Origin: Protula sp. h YS-2021
Taxonomy: Eukaryota > Annelida > Polychaeta > Sabellida > Serpulidae
Assembly (NCBI GenBank): GCA_949752745.1
Contig: OX457026.1
Location: 76,227,775-76,291,774, forward strand
DNA length: 64,000 bases
Direction of reading: 5' to 3'
Shown: piece by piece, positions 40,304 to 52,327 of the stretch
How positions within the stretch are numbered: the first letter of the stretch is position 1
Layout: each line of letters opens with the position of its first letter
Translations under genes and position numbers: made by a program
The notes under the pieces: generated by a model
What the model saw: the letters and a program-made list of their open reading frames with translations, nothing else
Databases searched by the model: none
Told to the model about the DNA's origin: nothing

Positions 40304-41019
40304 AATAAATGACATTGGATAAGAATTGTAGGAGGAGATACATTTTGAACAAAAGTTTACTAAATAAACTACTACCTAACGAACTAACCAACTAATTAAC
40401 GGAAGCCGTCTACAAAACGATAGGGAAACACCAGCTTACGGTTAACGTAAGCTGGGCTGAAAAAGAAGTATAATCCTTTTAAAAAGTATATTCTAGCAGC
40501 ATTGCGACAGAATAATAGTAATGCTCTGATGAAAGATTCTGAGATATCACCCTGATAAAAAAGTTTTAAGTCCGACAGACAGACAAACGGACTGACATGT
40601 AAGAAACTGAACTCGAAATGCACACCTAGACATGAACTTTCTTCCTGTAAAGTTTGGTGAAGCTTCTTTTTTTAAGATTTCGCGCCGACAAAAGAATTGT
40701 ATACCGACGGTTCGACGGACGGACGTACAGAACAATAGCAATAGCCTTCTGCCAGTATTGTATGAGAGCTCAAAATTAAAAAAAAGGAAACAGAATTGAA
40801 GGAAAAATATCAAAAGAAAAGTTATCAATAGAAAAAAACTAAAATAAAAATTTTTTTTGAAGCTCACAAAAAAAAAATTAAAATGACATTTATGACATCG
40901 AGCAAAAAAAAAAAGTATGGAATACGAAAAAAAAGTAGAAAAAGTATAAAAAAGTATGTTTTTGGCCAAATCTCAAAAAAAGTATAATACTTTTAAAAAA
41001 GTATACTCTAGCAGCACTG

Positions 41020-41110
41020 CCAACCCTTCGGATTGGGGCCTATAGGTTTGGGGTGTCCGTCCGTCCGTCCTGCCGTCCGTCTATCCGTCATCGCTTTATA
41101 CCCCTATGAA
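41020..41110. repeat. W-family terminal fragment
   Basis: CCAACCCTTCGGATTGGGGC, TATAGGTTTGGGGTGTCCG and CGTCATCGC match the family ends at 24070 and 33450. It is the continuation of X' displaced by the 4-kb insertion. Confidence 0.85.
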
Positions 41111-41623
41111 GTTGGGGGCGGTTGGGTCCTGCTTGTGTTTCACAAATACTTACTTGTTTAGATATAAAAGGTAGCTTGTGTCTAAATTTAAAAATGCAAG
41201 ACTAAGAATTTGAAAAAGGTGATGAAAGTGGAAGTAGTATGGCTCTTTGCAAACCATATTTAGCACCGATTACCGATACATGGGGGTCGTATCTCTCTGA
41301 GGCTCTTGTTACACTTGGCGATCAAACTCATTATTGGTTGAAACTGAGCACTCACGACCTTCTTGCCACTATTCCACCACTCGGCTATCATGGCCCGCAC
41401 TTTTAAATTGAAAAAAAAAGAAAAAAAAATTCAGCACGAGACCCGGGGTTTGTAAATCTACAGGGGTTCAGGCACCTGGAAAACCCTACCCAGCCCTAAT
41501 TCGGACCTGCTAAAGATTCCTTAAACCTAAAGAGAAAGTGCAATACATTTGAAATGCACACAGACACTTACATAAAAAAAAATTGATATTCCAATTAAAA
41601 TGAAGATATCGGATCTTCTTGTG
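41111..41623. other. Non-coding stretch, possible SINE fragment
   Basis: No gene seen. Around 41325-41400 the minus strand reads GATAGCCGAGTGGTGGAA, an A-box-like tRNA-derived sequence, but the B box is degenerate. The rest is AT-rich. Confidence 0.35.
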
Positions 41624-42756
41624 TATGGAATGCCGTTTTAACATTTAATGCTTATTTTTGATATCAAAATATAATTATAGATCGCAATAAATCAATGTAG
41701 ATCTCAATAATTTATATTTTGCCATCAAGAATTGAATTTTAGACAGCAAAAATTTGTTGTTGAGATCAAAAACTCAATTTTACAAACATAAAAAATCTTA
41801 AGGGAGACGCACATTTACATAAAATATAACAAATCAGCAATTAAATTTTGGGAGATGAAAATTTGAAATATTGAGATAAATCATAACAACACAATTAACA
41901 ACATAAACCTGATAACTGCAGTTATCAGCAGTGGAGAAAAACACTTTTAAAGTTTGAAATTTTAGTGACAAACATAGGTTTTTCCCATCGCCTTTTCCTA
42001 AAAATGCCCACTTCTAATCGGTTTTGAGGTGTAAGACTTACATATGTGATAGAACAGAGGCCAAGAAATACCGTGGTGGTAATAGTGCGTTTTCCTGATA
42101 AGTGGAGTTATCAAGTTTATGCATGGACCCCTTCAATTTTTTATCTCAAGAATTGCTTCTCTTTTGTAAAGTAAAAAATTTAAAGAAAGATTCTGCATAG
42201 AAGGATCATTCATTATTTATTTACAGATGTGTGTTTCTGGATTTTTTATTTAAAAAAATACGACTGATATTTTGATATCAAAAATCAATTTTTTCAGATC
42301 AAACAATCATTTGCAGCTTTCTAAATTCCAATTAAAAAAGTAACGTTCTGAAATAATGATATCTGAAATAATTCTTGATATAAATAAAAGGAAAATGAAG
42401 TATTGAGCTCAAAATTGATATTTTGCTCTCAAATATTTCATTTTTGCTATCAATAATTCAAGTTTTGATCTCAAAAAATCAATTTTGGATATCATTAAAT
42501 CATTTTTGATATCAATAAATATTTCTTGATATATCTAACTATTTATTGATCTCAAAAATTATTTTTTTGAGATCAAGAATACATTTAGAGATATCAAAAA
42601 TACAATTATAGATACCAAAAATTAATCCTTCATATCAAAATATGGATTTTTTTTAGATCCAAAATTAATTCTTGAGATCAAAAAATCAATTTTTGATATC
42701 AAAAATTAATTCTTGATATCCATAATTCCTAGTAAATGTAAAAATGGCATTCCATA
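41624..42756. mobile_element. TIR element TATGGAATGCC with a GATATCAAAA-iterated interior
   Basis: A 1,133-bp element with inverted ends TATGGAATGCC / GGCATTCCATA, flanked by the 6-bp duplication CTTGTG (41618-41623, 42757-42762). The terminal homology continues as TTTTAACATTTA versus TTTTTACATTTA. Much of the interior is a degenerate array of TTTTTGATATCAAAAAT and TTGAGATCAAAA motifs, which are themselves near-palindromic. No ORF of note. Confidence 0.75.
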
Positions 42757-43023
42757 CTTGTGCGCGTGTTTTTTTTGTGTGTGTGTGTGTGTCGAAGTAT
42801 GCTATGTGAAAGATTCTCCGCTTAGTCCTGTTCTGTTAATATGAACTGCTGCGCTTGGCACCAGCACTTTATGTAAAATAGGTTCGACTGCAGTTAAGAT
42901 TTAAATGATTATTGAACGGCAACCAGAAATATATATTGTGATTTTTCAGTGAGATGGTAGGGATCAGCCTAACGCCAGGAAGACAAGCCAGTTCAATGCA
43001 CAGTTGATACTGCGTAAAACATT
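42757..43023 (+). other. HPS3 upstream region
   Basis: A short (GT)n tract (about 42774-42793) and unremarkable sequence lead to the HPS3 start codon. No TATA box is evident at a convincing position. Confidence 0.4.
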
Positions 43024-46000
43024 ATGGTTAAGGTACTGCCGTGTCACAACTTCAAGTCACAGAAAGTGCTGTGTCCCAAAGCCGAACCAATAGCCATATA
43101 CTGCAGCCAAGATCTCCTTTTTGTTGCAACACAGAAATCCTTCATTGAAGTAAGTCTGTGCCATAAATAGCGATAGCATGGATCGGATGTAAAAGCTTCC
43201 TGGTTTGCATTGAGATTGTTATATTTTGCATAACTTTGATAACTGGCAGCTCGAACAGCCGGCAGGAAATTCGCACATCAACCGTCAACGATTTTCATGG
43301 CTAGAATGCCGAACGCCGCCATTAACTAGCCTTCACTGAAGCTAAACGTGCAGTCTGTATTTTTCGTTTGCGTGATCCAGGTGTATCGCGTGACGGAGGA
43401 GGAAGAGACGTGCGTGTGTTGCTTCCAGACTCTTGGTGTTGTTCACGACCTGCTTCACTCCCCTTGTGGTAAGCATTGAACTGCTTATTTGCAATTTTCT
43501 GCTTGGGTCAAATCTGTTGATCTTTTGGCCCTTGCATGCATGATGGTTGGACAGATTTTCACTTGAGCCCAATAGTCTCAGAAAAAATTTAATTACTCAG
43601 AAATAGATTTATTCGTTTTTTTTTCTGCTGATGGTCGTGAAACTGCAGGAGACAGGTTCGGGGAGCCTCGAATATAATATTAATATTTAAATTTGTCCAG
43701 GAGATTATGTGGTTACGGTTGAAAGTGGCAATGCAAGGGAGACGCCTTTAACAACGCACGTGCTTGCTTACCGGAAATGGCGCGAGTGGAGCGTGGGGGC
43801 GTCCGTACGACTCGTGTCCCTCAACTCCCGCGGTACTGTTCTACCCGAAACCACAGAGCCAACAATCCCGTCCGCCGCCTCGGGAAACTTTGCGCACGAT
43901 GCTAAACTTTCATTTTCGACGTCAGGGGATGACAGTGGCCTGAAGTTTAGAAAGATGCCTCAAGATACTGTGGGGAATTATTTTGAAGCGGTTCAGGTTA
44001 GTAGTGCCGATGGCGCGACTAGGCAGAGCATAGCCGTTGATAACGAAACGGGAACACTCGCCGTGGGAAACAAGTTCAAAGTGTCACTTTATAGATACGA
44101 GATCGAGGAGAGAGAAAACGTTGATGGGAATTTGGATGACGTTCACCTCAGGTGTCTGCTGGAGCTTACTGTCAGCTTCACGGTGACTGAACTTAGCATC
44201 TGCGAGGAGTTTATCTTGTGCCGAAGTGAAAGCGAGGTTCAGGTCGTCCAGCTGAGATTAGTTAGCGACAGCTGCCTTGAAGACTTAAGGACTCTGTTGA
44301 TGCGGAGATCCCCTGTTTATGTTAAATACAAAGACAGCCTTGACTTTGTAAGTGACTATCTGACGGACGACTGGCTAAGTGCTTCCAGTCGGCGTAAGAC
44401 TGTTGCGAAGAAACGTGGAGGTGTTGTCGGCAGCTGCAACACAGAATCCATAATTCTTGATGACGGTTGTGTGAACATCATGGAATCCATGAATATAGAT
44501 TTAAGTAAGATTTTCTTCTTTAGAAATAAGCAAGGGATACAATGAGGTGAGGGGGGAGGGGTTGTCAGTTATTTGTAGACGAAATTAATTGTAACGGTCC
44601 AGTGTTTCTTGTATACCCCTTTGTTACCAATAGTTTTTGTTATGATTGCCTCAGAAGATCAAAATGTGACACGAAAATTCATGCCTGATCAAATTCTATA
44701 AAAGTTGCAGTTTTCGGAGAAATCGTGCTCAGAAGCCTTGAAAGTTTAAATGGAGTGAAAGTCGAAAAACCGTTTCGATGTGCACGCGAATAAACGAGTG
44801 AATTCACTTTCATTCGAGTTTTTACTGAGCTTTCACCACAGTTTTTCGACTTCCAAGCCCGAGGGAAGTTCAGTCTGTTACTCGCAGTCCAGTCGGCATG
44901 TAGCACTAGTTGTCACAGGGTGAAACGCTCAGTCATGGGCTTTTGAGCGCCTCGAAAAACTGGTGAAACGCTCAGTAAAAAACTCGAATGAAAGTGAATT
45001 CACTCGTTTATTCGCGTAAACATCGAAACGGTTTTTCGACTTTCACTCCATTTAAACTTTCAAGGCTTCTGAGCACGATTTCACCGAAAACTGCAACTTT
45101 TATAGAATTTGAACACACATGACTTTTCGTGTCACATTTTGATTGGCTGAGGCAATCATAACAAAAACTATTGGTAACAAAGGGGTCATACAACAAACAC
45201 TGGTCCGTTACATTAATGCTTACTGTGTTTGCTATTTTTCAGTCTCGTAAATAAACCTTAATAATAATAAAAATAATAATAATAATAATAGAAAATTATT
45301 CAAATTTCAAATTGCAAATTCGTTGGCATTATGAATGTTTTTTCTCCATTTTGCTATGTAGATGGCTTGGCTCAGAAATGGTTATCAACACGCCGACGTT
45401 TCAGTGATAATGGTGAAGACCACAGAAACGTTATTGAAGGACCCATACAGAACCACCCTCGCTGTTCGGCATTCATAGCTTATTCTGGTGAGTGCGGCAG
45501 ATACGCCACACGCAAAGGAAGTGTCCCAACACTTAGGCACTAAAATGACAACCTGTATACGTAAAACTAACACACACTACCTATGTCGAAACATAACGCA
45601 CTGTGTAGGCACATAACTTACAGTCTGCTTAAAATAAGCGGTGACTAAGTGAACTTCGGATATTTAGCTTGTCGGCGGGTTTGTGCTTCTGTTTCTTGGA
45701 ATTTACACTTTAAAGTGAGAATAAAAAACAATATCAACAAAAAGGAAAAGGTACATATTGGGTAACACACTCGACAACTGACCCAGTTTATTTCTTTACA
45801 TTCTGTATCCACGAACAGTTTATTTTGGGAGGTAATGGCGGTCTGTCTGCAGATCCTCGACTGGTCTTCCGCAGCGCGATGGAAAGCGACTTATTAACAA
45901 ATCTCTTCAGAAGATTCGAGACTAGAGAAATAACAAGCAGTCAGCTGTTTCCAATCTACTGTCAGTCAGGTGATATGCAAATATTAATATGTAAATAGTT

Positions 46001-47125
46001 GTGGATTTCTGCAGATTTTTTTAAACAAAGAGTTCTGACACACGAGGTAGCACTAGCAGAATCTTATTTTACGGAACGTTTTGAAAAAAAAAAAAAACGG
46101 ACACAATTTCGGAACACGTCCATCTGAAACATTCTGTAGAAATATTCTGTAAACTGCATAGTTTAGATTGGTTTCACTAAAGTAGAAAAAGACTACCCCT
46201 TTTAACAAATATTCTGAACTTCTGATCAGGAGTCGTTAATTACCGATTTCAAATTTTTTTACGAAAGTTGCTAAGACTTTTTCATTCAACCTGGACATCA
46301 GTATCGTATTCCTCTTTAGCTCTAGAAAAGTGCGTTGGAACACAAGGCCTTATTAAAAAAAGGAAAGACAGAATAATTGCGAAGCACATTCCTGCAAACG
46401 ATATTGTCGGATTCAGTGTTTTGGTTCACTGTGCTAATGAACGTTTATTAAGCATTCTATTTACTGCTTTGACTTTTAAAATTTTAAAATCCAGAGGCAG
46501 AAGAGTCGTCTAGTGCCGCATCTGATGACTGTGGCGGCCGTGGCCTATTAAGTGCAAAGAGAGGACTGCTTTTAGCAGTGATGTGCTTGGTTAGCACCGA
46601 CACAGAGGGCTACCTGTACCTGGTGGGTGGGCGGAGGACGAGGCTGATACAGACGTACAACTACACAACCCAGGGCACGTGTAAGGTCGGTACTGGGGTG
46701 TGAAAAAGAAAAACAAGGCACGTTGTTTTTTCTCAGTGCGATAATATAGTGTACAAAGAACGGAGAAGGTGTTTATTACTGAAGGGTTTCTATTCATTGA
46801 TAGCCAAAATATAAATGTGTTCAAGTGACTCTCAAAGAAGTATTTCCCTTTAACTTATTTTCTGAAAAAAAAATAAACAAAAATAATGTGAATAAAAAGA
46901 GCTATTCAATTAAATGAAAGTCGTACGAATAAGTTGATTCTGAAGCAAAAAATAGAAGTTTAAAGGATGAAAAAAAGGAAATGAATTGTAAGAGTTGGCA
47001 TTTAACGCATTTCACAGGCCAGCCTGGGTTATGATCACCTCTATGTGTCCACCCGCAGTGGCATAGAGATTTACTCCGTGGACGCCGTGGCTAAGGCTGC
47101 CTATGATGCCGGCATTAGAGACCAG
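43024..47125 (+). CDS. HPS3: HPS3 N-terminal (predicted beta-propeller) exons
   Basis: Exons 1-7. Exon 3 is unusually large (804 bp, 268 codons) and encodes the GDYVVTVE...RKWREW strand region followed by an acidic/polar insertion (about SADGATRQSIAVDNETG) before LAVGNKFKVSLYRYEIEER. Later exons encode DPRLVFRSAMESD, RGLLLAVMCLVSTDTEG and YDHLYVSTRSGIEIYSVDA, strand-rich sequences with WD-like hydrophobic repeats. The start ATG at 43024 is chosen because the N-terminus aligns with that of vertebrate HPS3. Confidence 0.88.
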
Positions 47126-50100
47126 GTATGGAGAATAGCAGGGAACAGTCTGTCATTTGAATGGTTTACACGAAATAGTGCACATAGGAAAAAATTGCGC
47201 CATATCCTGGCTGTGATGCGCCGTAATGTTTCGTCTGCTAATGCCTAGCGTAGCGTAGAGACACACGTAAACATGGTGAAGCCATGCACGGCTTTCACTG
47301 TGAAATATATAACCGTAAAAGAACGAAAGCAGATAGAGATTTCTCATTATACTCACGCCGGAACAATTATGTTTCAACGCTGGAAATTAGCAGGCATGGA
47401 GAATAGCAGGGAAGAGTCAGTTTTAAGTATGTGATCAGAAACATGCTCATTTTAACACTGTATCTGTTTATAGCGCACGCTTAAAATCTTATGCGCCATC
47501 TTGGAAAGTCGTGCGCTATTGGAACGCTCTATAAAAAACTCTGTGCGCTGTACAGAAAATCGATGCGCTATGGCGCTCGTGTTGCACGGTATATTTATCC
47601 CGCAGTAAGATGCCTTTTGTGCATTCACGCTGTGGTACTGTTAGCCGCCCGATTGGGCCTCAGAAAAGGGTTAGGTGGGTCGAGCAGAGGTGTGGTTCAG
47701 TGATACGGCACTATCTTTCTTTGCTTGGATTTCTATAAAAGCACAGATGTTTTATGCATTATGTAAATTGTTAATGCATTAATAAATATAATATGGTAGT
47801 GTTTACATTTTGGGTGTCTATAACGACTTAGGACTGGTGTAGACACCTTTTTTCGCAAAATGTATTTCGTACTAAAGTAACACAAAATGCAGTGTGAATT
47901 AACATTAGCCCAATAACTGTTTGCCATTTTGCATTAGCTGAGTATTACCTACTTGTGAAGAAAATACAAACCTCACCTTACGTGCCTTTGTTATGCACCT
48001 ATTTTAGACCATTTCCTTCAAGCAGCGCGAGGCTTGCATGGTTGGCATACAGCCATTCGTCTCCGTCCACGCCATGTCGCTGAGCTCCAATCATGTGTGT
48101 GTGCTGTCTAAAGTGACGGAAGGGGAAGGCGGGGCTGATTCCGAGGCCTTCTGGAGTATCTACATCCTGCAGATGCCGTGCCCCATGGATACATACCAGG
48201 ACATCGTAAGCTATTGCATCGCATACGTGACAGAATATCTGATATTTCTAAAAGAAGGAGATAATAAAAGACTGTTCAACTAACGGAGTGGACTTCAGTT
48301 AAAATTCAATAGGGGCACTGTAATGCTGTCATTATCAGCTCTCAGTGACAATTAGCGATAGCGATAGAATGGTATAGATATGTATCAATATCCCTTGTTA
48401 TTTAATCCATGGTGTATGTATTTTCATGTTTATGTATTTATTGCAACAGCATGAACTGTGTGAGTTTCACAAAACAAGAAGCGATGTGTTGTACGCCTAC
48501 CTGCTGGAAGAAATGTACTATTCGCTCAGAGGCCTCTGTCTTATACAAGACAAGACAAATGTACAACAGACTGAAACTCGTTTGAGTGAAATTGCATTGT
48601 CGCTTGCCGAGCTCTGTTCCGGGTATAATTTTTTTTAAGATTTGATTTTAAATTCTCTTTTTTTTTTAAGGATGGCCGAAAGATAATTTTGAATTCCCTG
48701 ATAGGTGATCCAACCCACTTGCTGAGGCAATTAGACCGAAGGTCAATTCTCTGCTTACCACGCCTTTCTAGAATCGAACCTGGGACTTTCGGATTACGGG
48801 ATCAACGCTCTAAGCTAACCGTCACCTACACAGATTCATCGATTTAGTTAATATCATACACGTTTTTTCTTGGACTTCATGCTGCTATGAATGTTGAAAC
48901 GTGTTTAATCGAAGACAACACACGAAAGATGTCATTCAGTTTCATATTTTAATGGTGGACAAAAACATTGGAGATTCGATTCACTTGGATGTCTTGTGAT
49001 CGGTCTGTTTCAGGATGGATTCGACAGAATGGAAGAATGCCGTTCCTTATTATCTCGTCTCTGAAAGACCTATTGATAAGATCCTACCCCAGGGTACCGA
49101 CACCGCACCGGGTAAAGGCCTATGGAATTACCTCGACTTCATTTTATTTCATGCTGAAGAGCTAGAGCTGGAGGAAAGTGTGTCAGGCAGGGTTTTGAGG
49201 ATGTACGTCAAGTGGCGGTCGGATGTGTTAACACACGCTCTTCTTACAACTAACCTCCTGTCCAAATTCTCAGGTCAGAGTCTCTCATTTTATATGGTCG
49301 CTTTTGTCGTGGAAAATGAACACAGTGAGGAATATCCCAGCAGTATACGTAATGATTATTTTATCTGCCCACCCTGAATCGTTCGTACACGATTATTCTG
49401 TTTGCTTTGAAGTGAAACACACAATTTTAATTAAAATTTATTAAAGGCAAGAAGCAGTTTGGGCTTCTGTAAAAAAACTTTTTTCCAGCCATCGGATTTT
49501 ATGCCTGGGATTAAAATGTCAACATGGTTTATGTATATATGAGATGCACTTGGTCTTCCTAGATGAGCTTTATTGATTCTGCATTGATTTTAAAGCCCTT
49601 TCTAGATCATAACATTATCCATAAATATTTGGATTTGCTATTTCATGCTTCGGTTATATGTTGATTTCTAGATGATACCATAAAATATCTGCGCGTTGAA
49701 ATGGAAGACACATTGAAGGCCGTTGATAAGGAACAGTATCACACGTACCTGCTCGGGCTATGCATAGTCTGCCTGCATCTCAGCGATACGCAAACAACGG
49801 AGAATTTGCTGAGCAGTTTTAAACAGGTACAAATTGGCGCCAGGATATCTCGTGATTTAAAGTACTCAAGACCACGATGCAGTGACATCTTTGTATCAGA
49901 ACCCAGCTTCGCCGCAGACACGGTGTGTAGCGCCAAAAAAATTTGCAAAGAGTTTTTTTTTATCATGATAATATATCGGGTTATATTTATAGGGTTATTT
50001 TCATTTAAGTTATGAACATGGTTCTGATTGTTTGAGGAATGATTTGTAAAGAAAATGATTTAGATGTCTGTAGTTTGCAATTCACGGCTAGCGCTACGTT

Positions 50101-52327
50101 TTGTCTTCACAGTACACTTCGCAATGCCTCTGTACCTCTTGTTTAGCTGTCGCGAGCCAGCGAGCAACTTAAAACTTCCCATTGTCTTTATTTTGTATCA
50201 AGATCAAGATTTGAAATACACAGATGTACTGAAAAACCTTTATAATGTGCAGTTCGTGTTGCAGGATAAGCTGGTTGAACTTTGCGTAGAATTTCCAAGG
50301 TTGCTGTTGGATACCAACAATCACCCAACGACTTTAACTGTACTTATTCAGAGAGTCCACCCCAGTGCTGTCACCGGAATATTTGTACCCATCATAGAAA
50401 ACAGAAAACTAACACTGGAAAGTGTCGCCGATATGTTTAACCATCTGCGGGTCAAGGACAACCACTTACACAGCCCGCTTTTTGTACAGATCCTCGAGAA
50501 GCTAGCCTGTGATAACAAAAACAGTGCACTATTCGCGCAAATAATTCCGCTGCTTTTAGAGACATACCTGAGCCAACTGGTCGCTCATGACATGAAAGGG
50601 ATGGAGGAATGTCAAACTAAGTACATCATACCCAAGAAAGGCGGTTTGTTCAGCAACCGCTTCGTGTGGTTAGACGAGATACCCCCTCTGCAAGGAACAG
50701 TGGCTCTGACAAAGGTACCATAACAATACGTGGAAACCTCCACAGCAACCAAATAATATCGTAAAATGTGAAGTCAACAATAGAACTGTATCACAGCCTT
50801 AGTATTGATGACGAGTATGATCCACTAACTACGGGATTGTTTTTCTCGCTATGTTTATTTTTGTTTTATTTTGTGTCTGGTCTCTACACCTCTCACTAAA
50901 CATCCAAACCACATACCATTAAAAGTGTATCAGTGTATTTGAATAATTTAAAACGTATTTTAAAAATGTTGGCAGGAGTGTGAAAACACGGAATCCACAG
51001 GTGCGGACGGACGGACGCGCGCATGTCCGTGTACGTCGTGCAATGCCACGCTGCTCAAGCTACAGGTGACACCCTCAGTGAATAATATAAGAGTCCCCCC
51101 CCCTAAAAAAAATAAGAAAAAGAAAAAATGGAGATTGAAACATGTGTATCCACACCAATCAGCAGTGAAGTCCATGATGTATAAATTGCGTTACTTTTTT
51201 CCACATCCGTATCACTGTGAATTGAAAACAGTCCTTAAAAATGTTGAAATGATTCAAACTCAGTGTTTCGCTGGCTGTATTGCAGTGTTTGCTGTGCAGT
51301 TCTGAAATCACCGAGACAAATATGCGCCTTGTTCTACAACAGCTTGAGAGTATTCCAGTAGATGGCGTTGATTCTATCAGAATTCAGTGTCTTTTAACCG
51401 TGGATATGAGAGAGTGCATCAATCTGCTGATGAGCAAGTATGCGGAACTGATCCCTTCAATAATAGATCAAGCTGTACGACACGGCAGAAGCAAGGTAGT
51501 CATAATAAATAAGTAAAATAAAACGAAAACAGTGACATGCTTAGTAACGGCAGTAGTGATGGAAAAAGTACTTCAGTGGTATTAATACAAAGACGATTTT
51601 ACAGGGTTTTTTTAAACTCTTTTAGATATGTTAAGGGCTTTATCAAATTTATGACGCGGGTTGCTTTCCAGATGATAGAGAACTGTAGAATTTAAGACCC
51701 GTGTTTTGGAGATGGAGAATTGTAGAATTTACGATACGTGCTTTGTAGATGACGGAGAGTGTACAATTTATGAAACGCCTTGTTTTGTAGATGGCCTAAA
51801 ATTATAGAATTTTGCGCGTGTTTTGTAGATGATCGAGAATTGTAGAATTTATGAAACGTTTGCTTTGTAGACAGGGAATTGTAGAATTGACGTGTTTTGT
51901 TTTGCAGATAATGGAGAGTGTGGGATTTATATTTGACGTCCTCGCGGAGGATCAACAGTTTCATCTTGACAAGAAGAGCACAGAGAGTAAGTCAGCGACC
52001 GTTAGAATATGCCGTTCCTTAATTTTCATTACATTTTTTATCCAGACTGATTTCAAGTACAGGGATTCGTCCTTCCTTCAGAATTGATCTTGTTTTGTGT
52101 GAATTTATTGAATTTAATACGGAAATTCATTGTCTATTGCAGGCATTCTTTTGACAGTGTCAGAGCTGCTAGAGCCTGAGGAGTTCATACGTCTAGTCAG
52201 CAAATACAATCGGTTGAACGACTGTGCGCAATTTATACGGAATTCAGTGCGCAGTTACCAAGCGGGGCTACTAAGAGAGCGGATCAGTGAACACGCCACA
52301 TTGCTGCTGGCAGACATTCAACATTAG
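43024..52327 (+). CDS. HPS3: HPS3, BLOC-2 complex subunit (complete, 16 exons)
   Basis: HPS3 is a subunit of cytosolic BLOC-2 (with HPS5 and HPS6), which directs cargo from endosomes to lysosome-related organelles. Exons: 43024-43149, 43381-43468, 43701-44504, 45362-45487, 45853-45969, 46495-46685, 47018-47125, 48008-48205, 48450-48622, 49014-49273, 49672-49826, 50265-50714, 50976-51065, 51286-51495, 51908-51986, 52143-52327. All junctions are AG/GT, phases agree, and the total is 3,360 bp (1,119 residues plus stop; human is about 1,004). Diagnostic similarity: MVKVLPCHNFKSQKV at the start, GDYVVTVESGN and LAYRKWREW (human GDYLVAIE, YVNWRNK), EGYLYLVGG, LQLFPIYQ-like SQLFPIYCQ, and WSIYILQMPCPM. 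A possible polyadenylation signal AATAAA lies at about 53008. Confidence 0.93.
44590..45212. mobile_element. Long-TIR MITE (TGTAACGG ends) in HPS3 intron 3
   Basis: A 623-bp element whose two halves are inverted repeats of roughly 220 bp (for example GTTACCAATAGTTTTTGTTA and AAAGTGAATTCACTCGTTTA). Ends are TGTAACGGTCCAGTGTTT and its inverse, flanked by TTAAT on both sides (44585-44589, 45213-45217), compatible with a TTAA-targeting family. Non-coding. Confidence 0.8.
48008..52327 (+). CDS. HPS3: HPS3 C-terminal alpha-solenoid exons
   Basis: Exons 8-16. Exon 12 (50265-50714) is placed at GCAG before GATAAGCTGG because this keeps phase 0 and the joined SSFKQDKLVELCVEFPRLL aligns with human SEMKLVCGFILEPRLL. 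The long upstream open stretch (50064-50264) is intron. Exons 13 and 14 together carry CPCTSC followed 9 residues later by CLLC, a zinc-ribbon-like spacing. Exon 16 ends LLLADIQH with TAG at 52325-52327; the C-terminus is shorter and different from human, as is usual at this distance. Confidence 0.88.
48675..48832 (-). repeat. tRNA-derived SINE in HPS3 intron 9
   Basis: The minus strand reads GTGACGGTTAGCTTAGAGCG (A box) and, 30 bases on, CAGGTTCGATTCTAG (B box), then a body with TTGACCTTCGGTCTAATTGC. Polymerase III promoter spacing is right, but the acceptor stem does not pair, so it is a SINE rather than a tRNA gene. Confidence 0.6.
51640..51907. repeat. ~45-bp tandem repeat of the 3' splice-site region of HPS3 exon 15
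   Basis: Five or six degenerate units in the intron, each with TTTTGTAGATGA, a GGAGA-like purine stretch and TGTAGAATTTA. They resemble the true junction TTTTGCAG|ATAATGGAGAGTG at 51900-51920. The array thus presents several decoy acceptor-like TTTGTAG sites just upstream of the real one. Confidence 0.7.

Larger units (their letters stand above)
37030..41019. mobile_element. 4-kb composite TIR element with CAGTGCTGCTAG ends and CCAACC duplication
   Basis: Perfect 12-bp inverted termini CAGTGCTGCTAG / CTAGCAGCACTG, extended by looser AAAAGTAT-rich sequence, flanked by CCAACC on both sides (37024-37029, 41020-41025). Removing it restores GGCCCCAACCCTTCGG, the W-family end seen elsewhere. The interior is non-coding: a 51-bp minisatellite, a Helentron-like insertion, ~150-bp repeats and a GTCCCCCGCC-type element. 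A second, diverged right end (TCTAGCAGCATTG) lies at about 40493-40505. The 6-bp duplication could fit Dada or a hAT subgroup; the superfamily is unassigned. Confidence 0.75.

Noticed and set aside
48768..48830. A functional tRNA gene on the minus strand
   Set aside because: A and B boxes are present but the acceptor stem does not pair and a SINE body follows.
50064..50264. Upstream extension of the HPS3 exon 12 reading frame
   Set aside because: Phase 0 from exon 11 and alignment to vertebrate HPS3 require the acceptor at 50264; the extension is intronic.
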